DNA of 64,000 nt from positions 62,001 to 126,000 of the forward strand of contig NZ_QJSU01000005.1 of NCBI RefSeq assembly GCF_003217155.1, given 5' to 3'. The DNA comes from Psychrobacter fozii. Its GTDB lineage: Bacteria; Pseudomonadota; Gammaproteobacteria; Pseudomonadales; Moraxellaceae. Numbering within the stretch: position 1 is the first letter of the stretch; each line of letters opens with the position of its first letter. Below the pieces are notes generated by a model that saw only the letters and a program-made list of their open reading frames with translations, made no database searches and was not told where the DNA came from. Shown here piece by piece: positions 26,735 to 35,382 of this stretch. Position numbers and translations under genes: made by a program.

Positions 26735-29032
26735 TTAAAAGTCAACGCTAACGTCGAACACATAAGTACGACCAGGTTCGTTAAAAGTACGTGCACCAGC
26801 ATTCGTAGCAGTACCCTCACGATAAACACCCGTATCAAATAAATTTTTGACACCAGCACCAACGGTTATATCCTTAGTCAAATCATAGCGAGTGCTCACA
26901 TTAGCAATAGCATACGGCTCGCGATCAAGCAACGGGTCATCACTATCATCTCCCGTTGTAGCTGAAATCGTAGGGGCTTCAATCGTGCCATAGTAGCTCA
27001 CATCAGCGTTAGCATTCCAACGCGGCGTAATGTCCCAATCGACACCCGTGTTCACAGTGAACTTAGGAATGAGTGATAGCGGCTCGCCATTGTCTTTTCG
27101 CTCTGAGCGCAAAATACCAGTTATGTTAGAAGACCATGACACCGTATCGGTAACAGGAACTTTTACAAACCCTTCTAAACCTTCGATAACAGCCTCGCCT
27201 TGGTTTTCCCATACGAAGATCGAGCGGCCTGTCGCCGTATCTAACGCTACACGGTCGACACCAGCGCCGATTCGGTTGTCATAAGCGTTATGATAGTAAG
27301 TCAAGCCAGCATTTAGCCCAGTACCATCATCATAAGTAAAGGTCAGCTCTTTATTCCAAGAGGTTTCATTTTCTAGGTCGGGATTACCCAATACATGACA
27401 ACCTTGTTCTTCCTCAGGCACCCAAGATGGACAGCCATTACCACCCGTGTAGTAGATGTAATTTGGATCAAGTTGATACAACGAGGGCGCTTTAAATGCA
27501 CGGCTGACACCGCCTTTCACTGACCAATCAGGACTAAAGTGCCAAGTGCTGTTGATACTAGGCGACCAGTTACTGCCAGCCTCGCTATGGTAGTCAAAGC
27601 GTAGACCTGGAGTGATATACCAGTCAGGTGTAATCTCATAATTGTCTTCTAAATAAGCACCGATGAGGTAGGCATCTGAGGTTGGGTCGCGCTTGTCAGG
27701 ATCAGTCTCTACATCACCAAAATCAAAACCATCTGCAAATGCCAAATCAGATACCACTGGGTTATCCAGCTTTTCACCGCGGAACTCTGCACCAGCAGTC
27801 AAGGTATGACGGTCAAAATAAATGTCCCACTCTGATTTAGCATTTAGCGTGTCATAGGTGGCTTCTGTCCACTCAAACTCCTCGCCGTCGTCAGGTATCT
27901 GAATTTGACCTTCACCACCGCCAGCACTGCCTTCACCTAGACGCTCATTGACTGTCCGAGTGTACTCTATGAAACTGTTACTACTAGCGTCATCATACTC
28001 ACCGCGATGTGTGATCGCCGCACCATAACGCTGCATTTTGCTTGTTGTTTCACCTTCTAACTCATCTAATAAATTTTGATTCACGCTTTGGAACAATGAA
28101 TCACCTGCCCAGCGGTTTTCTTGACGGCTATAGTTCACTTCGAAACCGACGGTATTCATCGCATCCATCGCGTATTCAAACACTTGGCGCGCATCGATAT
28201 TTTCAACACCCTCAGTACCTGCTGCTACTGAGTCATCTAGCGCTTCGGCTGCATTAATAGAGGGATCATCTGCTTCACTGTCATGATATCCAAGGGTCGT
28301 ACGCGAGGACAGCTTGTCAGTTAAAGCGCCTGCCATATTGACATTGGTACGCCAGCTACTGCCTTCTAGATCGCTTTCTGGTGCCTCATAATGTCCGCTG
28401 ACGGAAAACTCTGTTTCGGTTGGGCGCTTAGTAATGATGTTTACCACACCGCCCATACTGCCAGAGCCGTAACGAGCGGCTGCTGGGCCACGCAATACTT
28501 CGATGCTCTCGATAGCGCTTGGTGGCACCCATTGTGAGTCACCACGCGTGTCTTGCTCACCACCACGGCTAGGTCGTGAGGAATTACGAGAAGTGACAGG
28601 ACGACCATCGATTAAGATAAGCGTGTTGTTTGGACCCATGCCACGCAAATCAATTTGACGTTGGTTACCACGCTGACCTGACGTCGATGACCCTGACAAA
28701 TTCACACCTGGCATTTTACGTACAATCTCTGAGATATCATTAGAAAGTGAGGCTTTTTCGATGGCTTCTTCGCTAATGATAGACAGTCCTGCCGCCTGCT
28801 CCAACTCCTCTCTGGCCGCTCGTACCACAATCGTGTCTAGTGTGGCTGTAGGCACTGCTTCCTGCTCAGACGCTGCTTGCGTCACCATCTCATCGCTTTC
28901 TGCTGCAACAGCCGTGCTACTAAGAATAGAGGCCACAGCGATACTGAGCAGGACTTTGCCCGTCGCTAAGCGTTGAGAGTTCTTTGGAGAAGTGGGGTAT
29001 GAATGATCAGAGCGACCTGATTGGTTTAACAT
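26735..29032 (-). CDS. TonB-dependent catecholate siderophore receptor (FepA/PfeA-like)
   Basis: A 765-residue outer-membrane receptor. Signal peptide to about residue 43, a TonB box region (LDTIVVRA), a plug domain with RGMGPNNTLILIDGRPV and DTRGDSQWVPPSAIESIEV, RGPAAARYGSGSMGGVVNI before the 22-strand barrel, and a C-terminal phenylalanine. The plug segments closely resemble FepA/PfeA/BfeA receptors for enterobactin-like catecholates. AGGAAC precedes ATG 29032. It fits the neighbouring importer; a Fur-core palindrome lies about 390 bases upstream. Confidence 0.92.
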   Translation of the reverse strand: MLNQSGRSDHSYPTSPKNSQRLATGKVLLSIAVASILSSTAVAAESDEMVTQAASEQEAVPTATLDTIVVRAAREELEQAAGLSIISEEAIEKASLSNDISEIVRKMPGVNLSGSSTSGQRGNQRQIDLRGMGPNNTLILIDGRPVTSRNSSRPSRGGEQDTRGDSQWVPPSAIESIEVLRGPAAARYGSGSMGGVVNIITKRPTETEFSVSGHYEAPESDLEGSSWRTNVNMAGALTDKLSSRTTLGYHDSEADDPSINAAEALDDSVAAGTEGVENIDARQVFEYAMDAMNTVGFEVNYSRQENRWAGDSLFQSVNQNLLDELEGETTSKMQRYGAAITHRGEYDDASSNSFIEYTRTVNERLGEGSAGGGEGQIQIPDDGEEFEWTEATYDTLNAKSEWDIYFDRHTLTAGAEFRGEKLDNPVVSDLAFADGFDFGDVETDPDKRDPTSDAYLIGAYLEDNYEITPDWYITPGLRFDYHSEAGSNWSPSINSTWHFSPDWSVKGGVSRAFKAPSLYQLDPNYIYYTGGNGCPSWVPEEEQGCHVLGNPDLENETSWNKELTFTYDDGTGLNAGLTYYHNAYDNRIGAGVDRVALDTATGRSIFVWENQGEAVIEGLEGFVKVPVTDTVSWSSNITGILRSERKDNGEPLSLIPKFTVNTGVDWDITPRWNANADVSYYGTIEAPTISATTGDDSDDPLLDREPYAIANVSTRYDLTKDITVGAGVKNLFDTGVYREGTATNAGARTFNEPGRTYVFDVSVDF

Positions 29033-29417
29033 AAATAACGTTCCTTGAAGCACTTAGGCTCATTAGTACCTTTCAATTGCACTGACAGCGAACATTTTTA
29101 GCCACTTTGTACACAGTGCTTATGATGCATCCACATCGTCAGCATATATAACTAGACACATGACTGCGAAGCGATATAAAGATATAAACATGTCATGAAG
29201 TATGCGTATGCAAAGTGTGACTAAAGCATGGCCAAGTGGCTTAAATATCGGTGTAAGACAAATCAGTAAAGGTAGGTACTGAGTAGGGTTAAAAGTTTGG
29301 TGACGCGACAACTGGCATAGACCAACTGCTTAAAATATGAATTACGATAAGTTCTCTAGAATAGGTACAGCAAAGAATCTTTAACTATTCTGTAATGAGC
29401 GGAACACACTTTAGCAA

Positions 29418-29484
29418 TATAAATAAGATAATGCAAACATTAATGATAATTATTATCATTAATGTTTGCATTATCTTATTTATA
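29418..29484. promoter_or_regulatory. Perfect 67-bp palindrome with a Fur-box core
   Basis: Arms of 33 bases (29418-29450 and 29452-29484) are exact reverse complements around one central T. The core ATGATAATTATTATCAT is a Fur-type sequence and the outer arms include ATAATGCAAAC, which also flanks the Fur-like site before tonB. It is the likely iron-control element of the receptor gene about 390 bases away, though a closer promoter cannot be excluded. It has no T-run and is not a terminator. Confidence 0.75.
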
Positions 29485-29753
29485 AATGAAATTGAGCAAA
29501 ATTGTGATTATTAGTATGCTACTAAAAATGCTTCAATGCGCTATGCATATAAGGTCAGCGCTTTCAAAGTATAGTAGTACTATAAAACTGGACAACTAAG
29601 CAGATTACACTAGTGAAAAGTTATACCAGCCTAAAGAAAATAATATGAGCTCCAAATACAATCCATACACTCGCCCCCCATTTTAGTCATAGAGCACAAA
29701 CCATACGTATGAGATTTTGGTTGGTATTCACGTCATAGAATAAACTACGTATG

Positions 29754-29772
29754 AATAATGATAATCTTCTTG
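29754..29772. promoter_or_regulatory. Fur-box-like site without an obvious target gene
   Basis: The 19-base stretch contains ATAATGATAATC, a perfect match to the left two-thirds of the Fur consensus, with 14 matching positions overall. It lies 174 bases downstream of the exporter gene end and 270 bases from the palindrome. Confidence 0.4.
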
Positions 29773-29945
29773 CAGAGGTTTTGTTTAAAATCTGCAATTA
29801 TCGCAACAATATAGGTAATGGCGGAACTACCTCAATACATAAACTAAATCACGCTGCTCAATTAAATTTTATAAGTATTTATGGTGGGGATGATTACCGT
29901 TAGTTGACTAAGAGTATCACTACGATTTCTTGATCATAGTCCATA

Positions 29946-32069
29946 TTAGGCTAAACCTATCTTAGAGCTATTTTTTAGAGAGATTACTCTATCCGCTGAA
30001 TTAATAGTTTCTGGTCTATGTGCTATAAAAACTCTTGTGATATTTAAGCTTTTAATAGTGTTGTTAATTTTTCTTTCAGTCTCAACATCTAGATGACTGG
30101 TAGCTTCATCTAAAAATAGAATTTTAGGTCTTTGATAGAGAGCTCTTGCTATAAAAATTCTTTGCTTTTGCCCCCCTGAGAGTATACTTCCCATATCACC
30201 TATTAAGGTTTGATATTCCATTGGCATACTCATTATCTCATCGTGAATTGATGCTAACTTTGCACATTTAGTCGCCCAAAGCATATCTACACCTTCATCA
30301 AAAAAACTTATATTTTCTAGTAAAGAGCCTGCAAATAATACGTCGTCTTGTGCAACACACGCTATTAGCTTTCTTGAGTTTAATTCCGCTATATTTTTAA
30401 AATTTTTCCCTGCAATAAGGATTTCGCCAGAACTGGGTTTTAATTCACCTATCATTAAACTCATCAGAGTACTCTTACCGCAACCAGTCTCTCCAACTAT
30501 CGCTACAGATTCTTTATCTTTAACGTACAAAGATATATCCTTTAGAATATACTCTTCGTCTTCTGAGTATTTAAAACTAATATTTTTCACTTTGATATCT
30601 GAAATATTATCTTCAGATTCTATTGGGTTTAACTTCGGTAGGTATTGTGAACGCTCTTGATCCTGTAGGACGATATCAGCTAACCTTTCTCCATGAATAT
30701 TTAACATTTTTAATTCAACATATTTATCGATTAGAGAGCTAACACGACTACCAAACTGGGATTTATAGGCTAAAAAAGCAATCAACACACCGACAGTAAA
30801 CTCTCCTTCAATAACAAAGCTTGCTCCCAAATAAACAACAATTAAGTTTTCTAAGCCAAAAATTATTCCATTTGTGAATTGGAACATCAAATTCAGCTTT
30901 TGAGTTTTCAACCTAGCATTTACTTGATTGACAAATAATGCCAACCAACTTGATTGTCTATACTCTTGCTTATCATAACGCTTGATGGCTTTAATACCTC
31001 TCATGCTTTCCATGAAGTGTGTGGATTGCTGAGCAGCATGTACAATTTGTTCTTCTGTAGCTCTCCGTAGAGGTATATACCAAATCCACCTCAAAGCTGC
31101 ATAAATTATCAAAGATAAAATGACTACGATTGATAGCGATGGACTATACATGAACATTAGAGTAAGCGTAAAAATCGTCATTAAACCATCTAAGATAGCA
31201 GTCAAAAATGTTGTGGTTAATGTTGATTGAATAGCATCTATGGAACTAAATCGAGAAACAACATCTCCTAAATGACGTTTTTGAAAATATGTAGTCGGTA
31301 GGTGTAATAAATGATTGAATATATTTGATTTCCATTGCACTTTTAAAGTCGTAGATAAATACATTCCAATCCACGACTGGAGTAAGCTAATGCTATTATT
31401 GAGTAACATTAATAAACCAAAGCCGATAACTAAAGTTGTTAATAAATTAATATCAGCAGACAAAATCACATGATCTATAACCCACTGCATAAAAAGTGGT
31501 GTCACTAAAGAAAATAGTTCTAAGACCAATGCTAAAATAAAAACCTGACTTAGTGAACGCCATATTCCTTTGATTCCTCCGAAGAGCCGAAATATATCAA
31601 TAGTTGTTTTTTCTGTTTTCTGTTCAAAATTTGCATTCGTCCATAACTCTAAAGCGACGCCTGTAAAACTTTTTGAAGCATCTTGCATACTTATAGATCT
31701 TTCACCTAGCGCAGGATCTAGAATGGTTATCTTCCTCATTGAAACAGAAGTTAAAACAACAAAATGGTTCATATCCCAATGTAAAATACAAGGCAGTCTT
31801 AGCTTGTTCAACTCTTTTAAGTCAAGTCTTATAGGTCTAGTTTGTAAATCAATACTATTCGCAATAGCAATTATTCTCGCAAGTGTTGCACCTTTTTGGG
31901 AGATTGAATGTTTTTGTCTTAGAGTAAACAGGTCAGTATAGTAACCATGATAACTGGCTATCATAGCTAAACAGGCAAGACCACATTCCGAGGATTCAGT
32001 TTGTAGAATAATCTTAGTGCGTCTGGTAAGACCGAGAGAAAGCGATTTTAGATAACTATTATTTGTCAC
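29946..32069 (-). CDS. Microcin/bacteriocin ABC exporter with C39 leader peptidase
   Basis: A 707-residue membrane protein that removes a double-glycine leader and exports the peptide. The N-terminal C39 peptidase has oxyanion Gln23, Cys29 (SECGLAC), His102 (DMNHFVVL) and Asp118 (LDPALG). Six transmembrane helices follow (about 160-430), then the ATPase with GETGCGKST near residue 530, LSGGQKQR and LFLDEATSHLD. The start is GTG 32069, four bases after the stop of the HlyD-like gene. The closest known type is CvaB and Moraxella microcin exporters. An outer-membrane TolC partner is not encoded here. Confidence 0.93.
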   Translation of the reverse strand: MTNNSYLKSLSLGLTRRTKIILQTESSECGLACLAMIASYHGYYTDLFTLRQKHSISQKGATLARIIAIANSIDLQTRPIRLDLKELNKLRLPCILHWDMNHFVVLTSVSMRKITILDPALGERSISMQDASKSFTGVALELWTNANFEQKTEKTTIDIFRLFGGIKGIWRSLSQVFILALVLELFSLVTPLFMQWVIDHVILSADINLLTTLVIGFGLLMLLNNSISLLQSWIGMYLSTTLKVQWKSNIFNHLLHLPTTYFQKRHLGDVVSRFSSIDAIQSTLTTTFLTAILDGLMTIFTLTLMFMYSPSLSIVVILSLIIYAALRWIWYIPLRRATEEQIVHAAQQSTHFMESMRGIKAIKRYDKQEYRQSSWLALFVNQVNARLKTQKLNLMFQFTNGIIFGLENLIVVYLGASFVIEGEFTVGVLIAFLAYKSQFGSRVSSLIDKYVELKMLNIHGERLADIVLQDQERSQYLPKLNPIESEDNISDIKVKNISFKYSEDEEYILKDISLYVKDKESVAIVGETGCGKSTLMSLMIGELKPSSGEILIAGKNFKNIAELNSRKLIACVAQDDVLFAGSLLENISFFDEGVDMLWATKCAKLASIHDEIMSMPMEYQTLIGDMGSILSGGQKQRIFIARALYQRPKILFLDEATSHLDVETERKINNTIKSLNITRVFIAHRPETINSADRVISLKNSSKIGLA

Positions 32070-32073
32070 GATT

Positions 32074-33345
32074 CTATATTTTTCCAGTTATACTGTATAT
32101 TGGTTCTAATACCCACTCATATAGTTTACGACGTTCTTGCAATACATCTGCTTCTAAAGTCATACCTACTTGTAAAGGTAGTCTTTCACCATATGCTTGA
32201 ATATCTTGGCGATCTAGTACAGCTTTTACTAAATATACAGGTTTATTATTCATTTGCTCCTCTAGAGATACTGTGCCAATACTAGGAATATTTTGGGCAG
32301 CTATAGCTGTTTTGGCAATTGAACTAATCCTAGCTTTCGCATGCCCAAATTTTTGATAAGGGTATGCCTGATACCGTAACAGAACTATATCGCCAACATC
32401 CATAAACCCAATAGCAATATCTGGTACGTATAATTGTGCAACCAATACGTTGCTCTGAGGTAAAATTGTCATTAACGGTTTAGAAAGGTCTATGTATTGC
32501 CCCGTTTGAGCATATATACTACTTACTACACCAGGCTGTGAAGCTTGTATAACTGAGCTCTCACTTGCTTTTACTTCTACTGACTGCTGTTGATTATCGT
32601 ATAGAAGTCTATCAAGTTGAGATAATTGGTTTTTATGCTCATGCTGAAGTTTTTCTACTGTATATGACTGTTCATTGATTTGCTTTTTTAGTGAAGATTT
32701 ATTTGTTTCCAAACTATCTTTCTTCTCAAGTGCTAGAAGGTATTCCATATTTTTTGAATCAAAATCTTCCCTAGATACGGCACCAATATCTATAATCGAT
32801 CGGTAATTATCAAGAACCTTTTTTGTCGTTTCTATTTCTTCTTCTTGAAGTCTTATTGACGCTACTACTTGATTTAGATCATCCTCTAATCTCGATTTTT
32901 GCATAAGATAAATCTGGACCTGAAGTTCATGAGCTTTGTTAATTTGATATTTTTCTATATCAAGAGCAGCAGCCTTATTTTCTAACTCTTTATCTATTGC
33001 CGCTGAAGTACTTCCTTCATTGTTATATTTTGTTGTTGCAATACTATATAACACATCATCTTTTTTGACTGTTTGACCTTCAGCGACTAACTTTTTGCTG
33101 ATAAAACCTTGTACATTACTATAGACTTGTATTAAACCGTCCTTTGGAACTAGCTGACCTTGAACTGTGCTACGTTTAGTGTAACTACCAAAAAATAGAA
33201 AAAAAACAATCATCAAGCCTATAATTAATGAGCATATAGTCAGTAGAGTAAAACTAAAAGGACGAGTAAGAATAACATTACCTGCCCATCCCTGATTTTT
33301 AGCTTCTAAAACCTCTTTTCTAAAAATATTTTTTTTCTCGGACAT
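32074..33345 (-). CDS. HlyD-family periplasmic adaptor of the microcin exporter
   Basis: A 423-residue membrane fusion protein: one N-terminal helix (about residues 31-54), a lipoyl-type half near 70-100, a long coiled coil (about 115-260) and a C-terminal beta-barrel part. It connects the inner-membrane ABC exporter to a TolC-type outer-membrane channel, as CvaA does. Its stop codon lies four bases before the exporter start, so the two are coupled. AT-rich like the rest of the cluster. Confidence 0.9.
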   Translation of the reverse strand: MSEKKNIFRKEVLEAKNQGWAGNVILTRPFSFTLLTICSLIIGLMIVFFLFFGSYTKRSTVQGQLVPKDGLIQVYSNVQGFISKKLVAEGQTVKKDDVLYSIATTKYNNEGSTSAAIDKELENKAAALDIEKYQINKAHELQVQIYLMQKSRLEDDLNQVVASIRLQEEEIETTKKVLDNYRSIIDIGAVSREDFDSKNMEYLLALEKKDSLETNKSSLKKQINEQSYTVEKLQHEHKNQLSQLDRLLYDNQQQSVEVKASESSVIQASQPGVVSSIYAQTGQYIDLSKPLMTILPQSNVLVAQLYVPDIAIGFMDVGDIVLLRYQAYPYQKFGHAKARISSIAKTAIAAQNIPSIGTVSLEEQMNNKPVYLVKAVLDRQDIQAYGERLPLQVGMTLEADVLQERRKLYEWVLEPIYSITGKI

Positions 33346-33407
33346 AGCTTGTTCTTAAAATAATTTAAATTTTGTAGATGTAATAATTTAAATAATTGGC
33401 AAGCACA

Positions 33408-34556
33408 TTATTTCTCTACAGAAATAATGTCGTTTAGCGCTAAATTAAACAATAAAACATTCAACACTTCCTTGTCATAATTATTAAACTCGCACAGTAT
33501 ATCTTTGATAGATGCGACTGACTCATTAAACAAAAATCTTAACAATTTCCCACTAATATCATCTATAGTTATTTTATTACCATTTATTACTACGTAATTA
33601 TCTTCAAAAAAATGTAGTAAGTTAGCATTTACAACTAGTTTCGTATCTACAGTAAATATGTTTACGTTACCATTACCTAAGACATCTAAAGACAGTTGTG
33701 TTGGTAGTCTCTGATTACCAATATAATTAGTCAAAAAACTATCATAATAGGATTTATCGTTCAAAATTTTTGAATAGTCTTCAGAAATTTCTTGTAACGT
33801 GCTCTCATCATTTTCAAATGATTTAAGATTGCGACGACAACCTAATATATCTGGAGTCTGATTAAGCAGCCAACTCATGTACTCAAATCCAGTAGGAGCA
33901 AAAGTTCCGATTGCCAAATGGAAGGTTTCTTCTCCTATAGGTAAAGGGTTATGCCACCAACCACGAGGAACATAAAGTATATCTCCAGCCTCCAAGATGA
34001 CATCCATATAGACTTCTTCTGGTTCTTTGATATCCTGAAAATTTTTGGTTTGCTGCATATATAGTGGTAGTTCAAAATTTGGTGCTTTTAGTATCCAGCG
34101 CTTTCTTCCTATCAATTGTACCGCAAACACATCTCTTGTATCCCAATGAGATTTATAAGATGATTTACTACTAAAAGCAGCATAACCACTAGTTATAACA
34201 TTGGCTCTAGAAAAATTTGCGATTTTCTTGCTGATTTTATCAATTTTAGGTTCATTGGTAATACGGTTATAGACCAATGTCGCACCATTTCTTAGATATT
34301 CATATAATATAGGACGAATCATACGAAATTCAGTTTTGCCAAGATTATGATAGCTTTCAATATATTGATCTTTTGAAACCACATAACCATTCATTAACTT
34401 GAAGCTTTCGTCAGACACATCTGCACGACTATATACTTCATTCACATAATCCCAGCTGAAATCAGTATCTTTTGCTGCAGCTTTGAATAAAAAAGGTTTT
34501 TTGTAGAGGTATTCTGAATCAAAATCAGTTTGACTAATGTAGAAATCAATATTCAT
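33408..34556 (-). CDS. JmjC/cupin-4-type Fe(II)/2-oxoglutarate oxygenase in the microcin cluster
   Basis: A 382-residue soluble protein. The double-stranded beta-helix iron ligands are clear: HWD (His137, Asp139) in SHWDTRDVFAVQL, and His202 in GDILYVPRGWWHNP. The segments RKRWILKAP and FHLAIG fit the ribosomal-oxygenase-like (YcfD/MINA) cupin-4 group, which hydroxylates side chains in proteins. The C-terminal 100 residues resemble a winged-helix-like tail. Position between the precursor gene and export genes suggests it hydroxylates the microcin. That is inference: no substrate is shown by sequence. The ribosome site is weak. Confidence 0.82.
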   Translation of the reverse strand: MNIDFYISQTDFDSEYLYKKPFLFKAAAKDTDFSWDYVNEVYSRADVSDESFKLMNGYVVSKDQYIESYHNLGKTEFRMIRPILYEYLRNGATLVYNRITNEPKIDKISKKIANFSRANVITSGYAAFSSKSSYKSHWDTRDVFAVQLIGRKRWILKAPNFELPLYMQQTKNFQDIKEPEEVYMDVILEAGDILYVPRGWWHNPLPIGEETFHLAIGTFAPTGFEYMSWLLNQTPDILGCRRNLKSFENDESTLQEISEDYSKILNDKSYYDSFLTNYIGNQRLPTQLSLDVLGNGNVNIFTVDTKLVVNANLLHFFEDNYVVINGNKITIDDISGKLLRFLFNESVASIKDILCEFNNYDKEVLNVLLFNLALNDIISVEK

Positions 34557-34564
34557 TATATTAT

Positions 34565-34605
34565 CACTAAAAAAAATATAACCTTGAGCACCTGCTCAAG
34601 GTTAT
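34565..34605 (-). terminator. Hairpin terminator/attenuator between microcin precursor and oxygenase genes
   Basis: A perfect 13-bp stem (ATAACCTTGAGCA and its inverse, 34578-34605) with a two-base centre, followed on the minus strand by ATATTTTTTTTAG. It lies 50 bases after the precursor stop. It should end most transcripts after the precursor, with readthrough into the modification and export genes. Confidence 0.85.
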
Positions 34606-34655
34606 GAAGTATGAGATTTTACAGATTGGTTAAAATTTCCTAGTGCGAAGCACTA

Positions 34656-34958
34656 TTAGCAGTAAGCAGAACCATCTGAATAATCATCTCCAGCCATACT
34701 CGTTACTTTATCAATTCCTGTTGATATCCAACTCTGAATAGGAGTGTTCTCATTAAGCCATTCACCACCTGCATAACCTATTACCGCAGCTCCGCCGTAC
34801 CCTGTACCAAGTGCAGTCCCAACAACAATAGATCCTCCTGTCGCAGCAGCGGCAAAAGCTCCGGCTCCTGCACCGAATGCAGCTCCATCTTTAACATCCT
34901 GTCTAGTTACAGCCCCGCCTGAAACAATATTCATTTCGACTATAGTTAATTCTCTCAT
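34656..34958 (-). CDS. Class II microcin precursor with double-glycine leader
   Basis: A 100-residue precursor. The leader MRELTIVEMNIVSGG (15 residues) matches the class II microcin leader pattern known from microcins V, L and H47, and predicts cleavage after GG by the C39 peptidase encoded downstream. The 85-residue core is rich in Gly and Ala (about core residues 9-50, with membrane-active GxxxG-like spacing), followed by a polar part, an acidic DDYSDG stretch and one C-terminal cysteine. GGGATGG precedes ATG 34958; the in-frame TTG extension to 35042 overlaps the upstream gene and is rejected. No homologue by name was recognised. Confidence 0.88.
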   Translation of the reverse strand: MRELTIVEMNIVSGGAVTRQDVKDGAAFGAGAGAFAAAATGGSIVVGTALGTGYGGAAVIGYAGGEWLNENTPIQSWISTGIDKVTSMAGDDYSDGSAYC

Positions 34959-35002
34959 TTTTCCATCCCTATTATGAAATATAAAAAACTCTAATATCTT
35001 TG

Positions 35003-35182
35003 TTAATTCCTTATCTTTAAAGAAATAACAACTGCAAGACAAACAATAAAACCTATAAAACCTGCAATATAAAACGAATCAAGTAATATTCTTCCTGTTA
35101 ATTTATAGTTTAAGTAATGCATCCCCATAAAAAACAACCAAAGCAATACTAAAAGAAATATTGTCTTTATAAAAATTTTCAT
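35003..35182 (-). CDS. Small two-helix membrane protein, candidate microcin immunity protein
   Basis: A 59-residue protein with two hydrophobic helices (about residues 5-24 and 35-55) and basic ends, ending 44 bases before the microcin precursor. Size, topology and position fit microcin immunity proteins such as those of microcin V and the Moraxella system, which protect the producer's inner membrane. AAGG precedes ATG 35182; upstream in-frame starts are less supported. The immunity role is inferred from context only. Confidence 0.7.
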   Translation of the reverse strand: MKIFIKTIFLLVLLWLFFMGMHYLNYKLTGRILLDSFYIAGFIGFIVCLAVVISLKIRN

Positions 35183-35382
35183 ATGAACCTTGTATTTTAT
35201 AAAACACCCTTGATAACCATGTAACAACATAAATGTCTATAAGCAAAAAACCATTATGAATTTTTTATACAATATATCTTCCCTATAAATCATTACAATT
35301 TATTACATCCATGATCATATACGAAAAAAATTTAATTAGTAGGCGTAAATTGCTTAAGGAAACTAATACCCCACCCTTAAAC

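Larger units (their letters stand above)
29033..29945. other. Long AT-rich intergenic region between the receptor and the microcin exporter
   Basis: About 910 bases without a supported gene. It contains the 67-bp Fur-core palindrome (29418-29484) and another Fur-like match (29754-29772). Short open frames here lack ribosome sites and composition support. There is room for a small RNA, but I see no hairpin with T-run that would mark its end. Confidence 0.6.

Noticed and set aside
29120-29311. 63-codon minus-strand open frame between the receptor and the palindrome
   Set aside because: No ribosome site, no family resemblance, and it lies in AT-rich regulatory DNA.
33408-34556. Housekeeping ribosomal oxygenase present in the cluster by chance
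   Set aside because: AT-rich composition like the rest of the cluster and placement between precursor and export genes favour a cluster role; kept as an alternative, not the main call.
34959-35042. N-terminal extension of the microcin precursor from a TTG at 35042
   Set aside because: It overlaps the candidate immunity gene and would bury the leader, which begins exactly at ATG 34958 with a good ribosome site.
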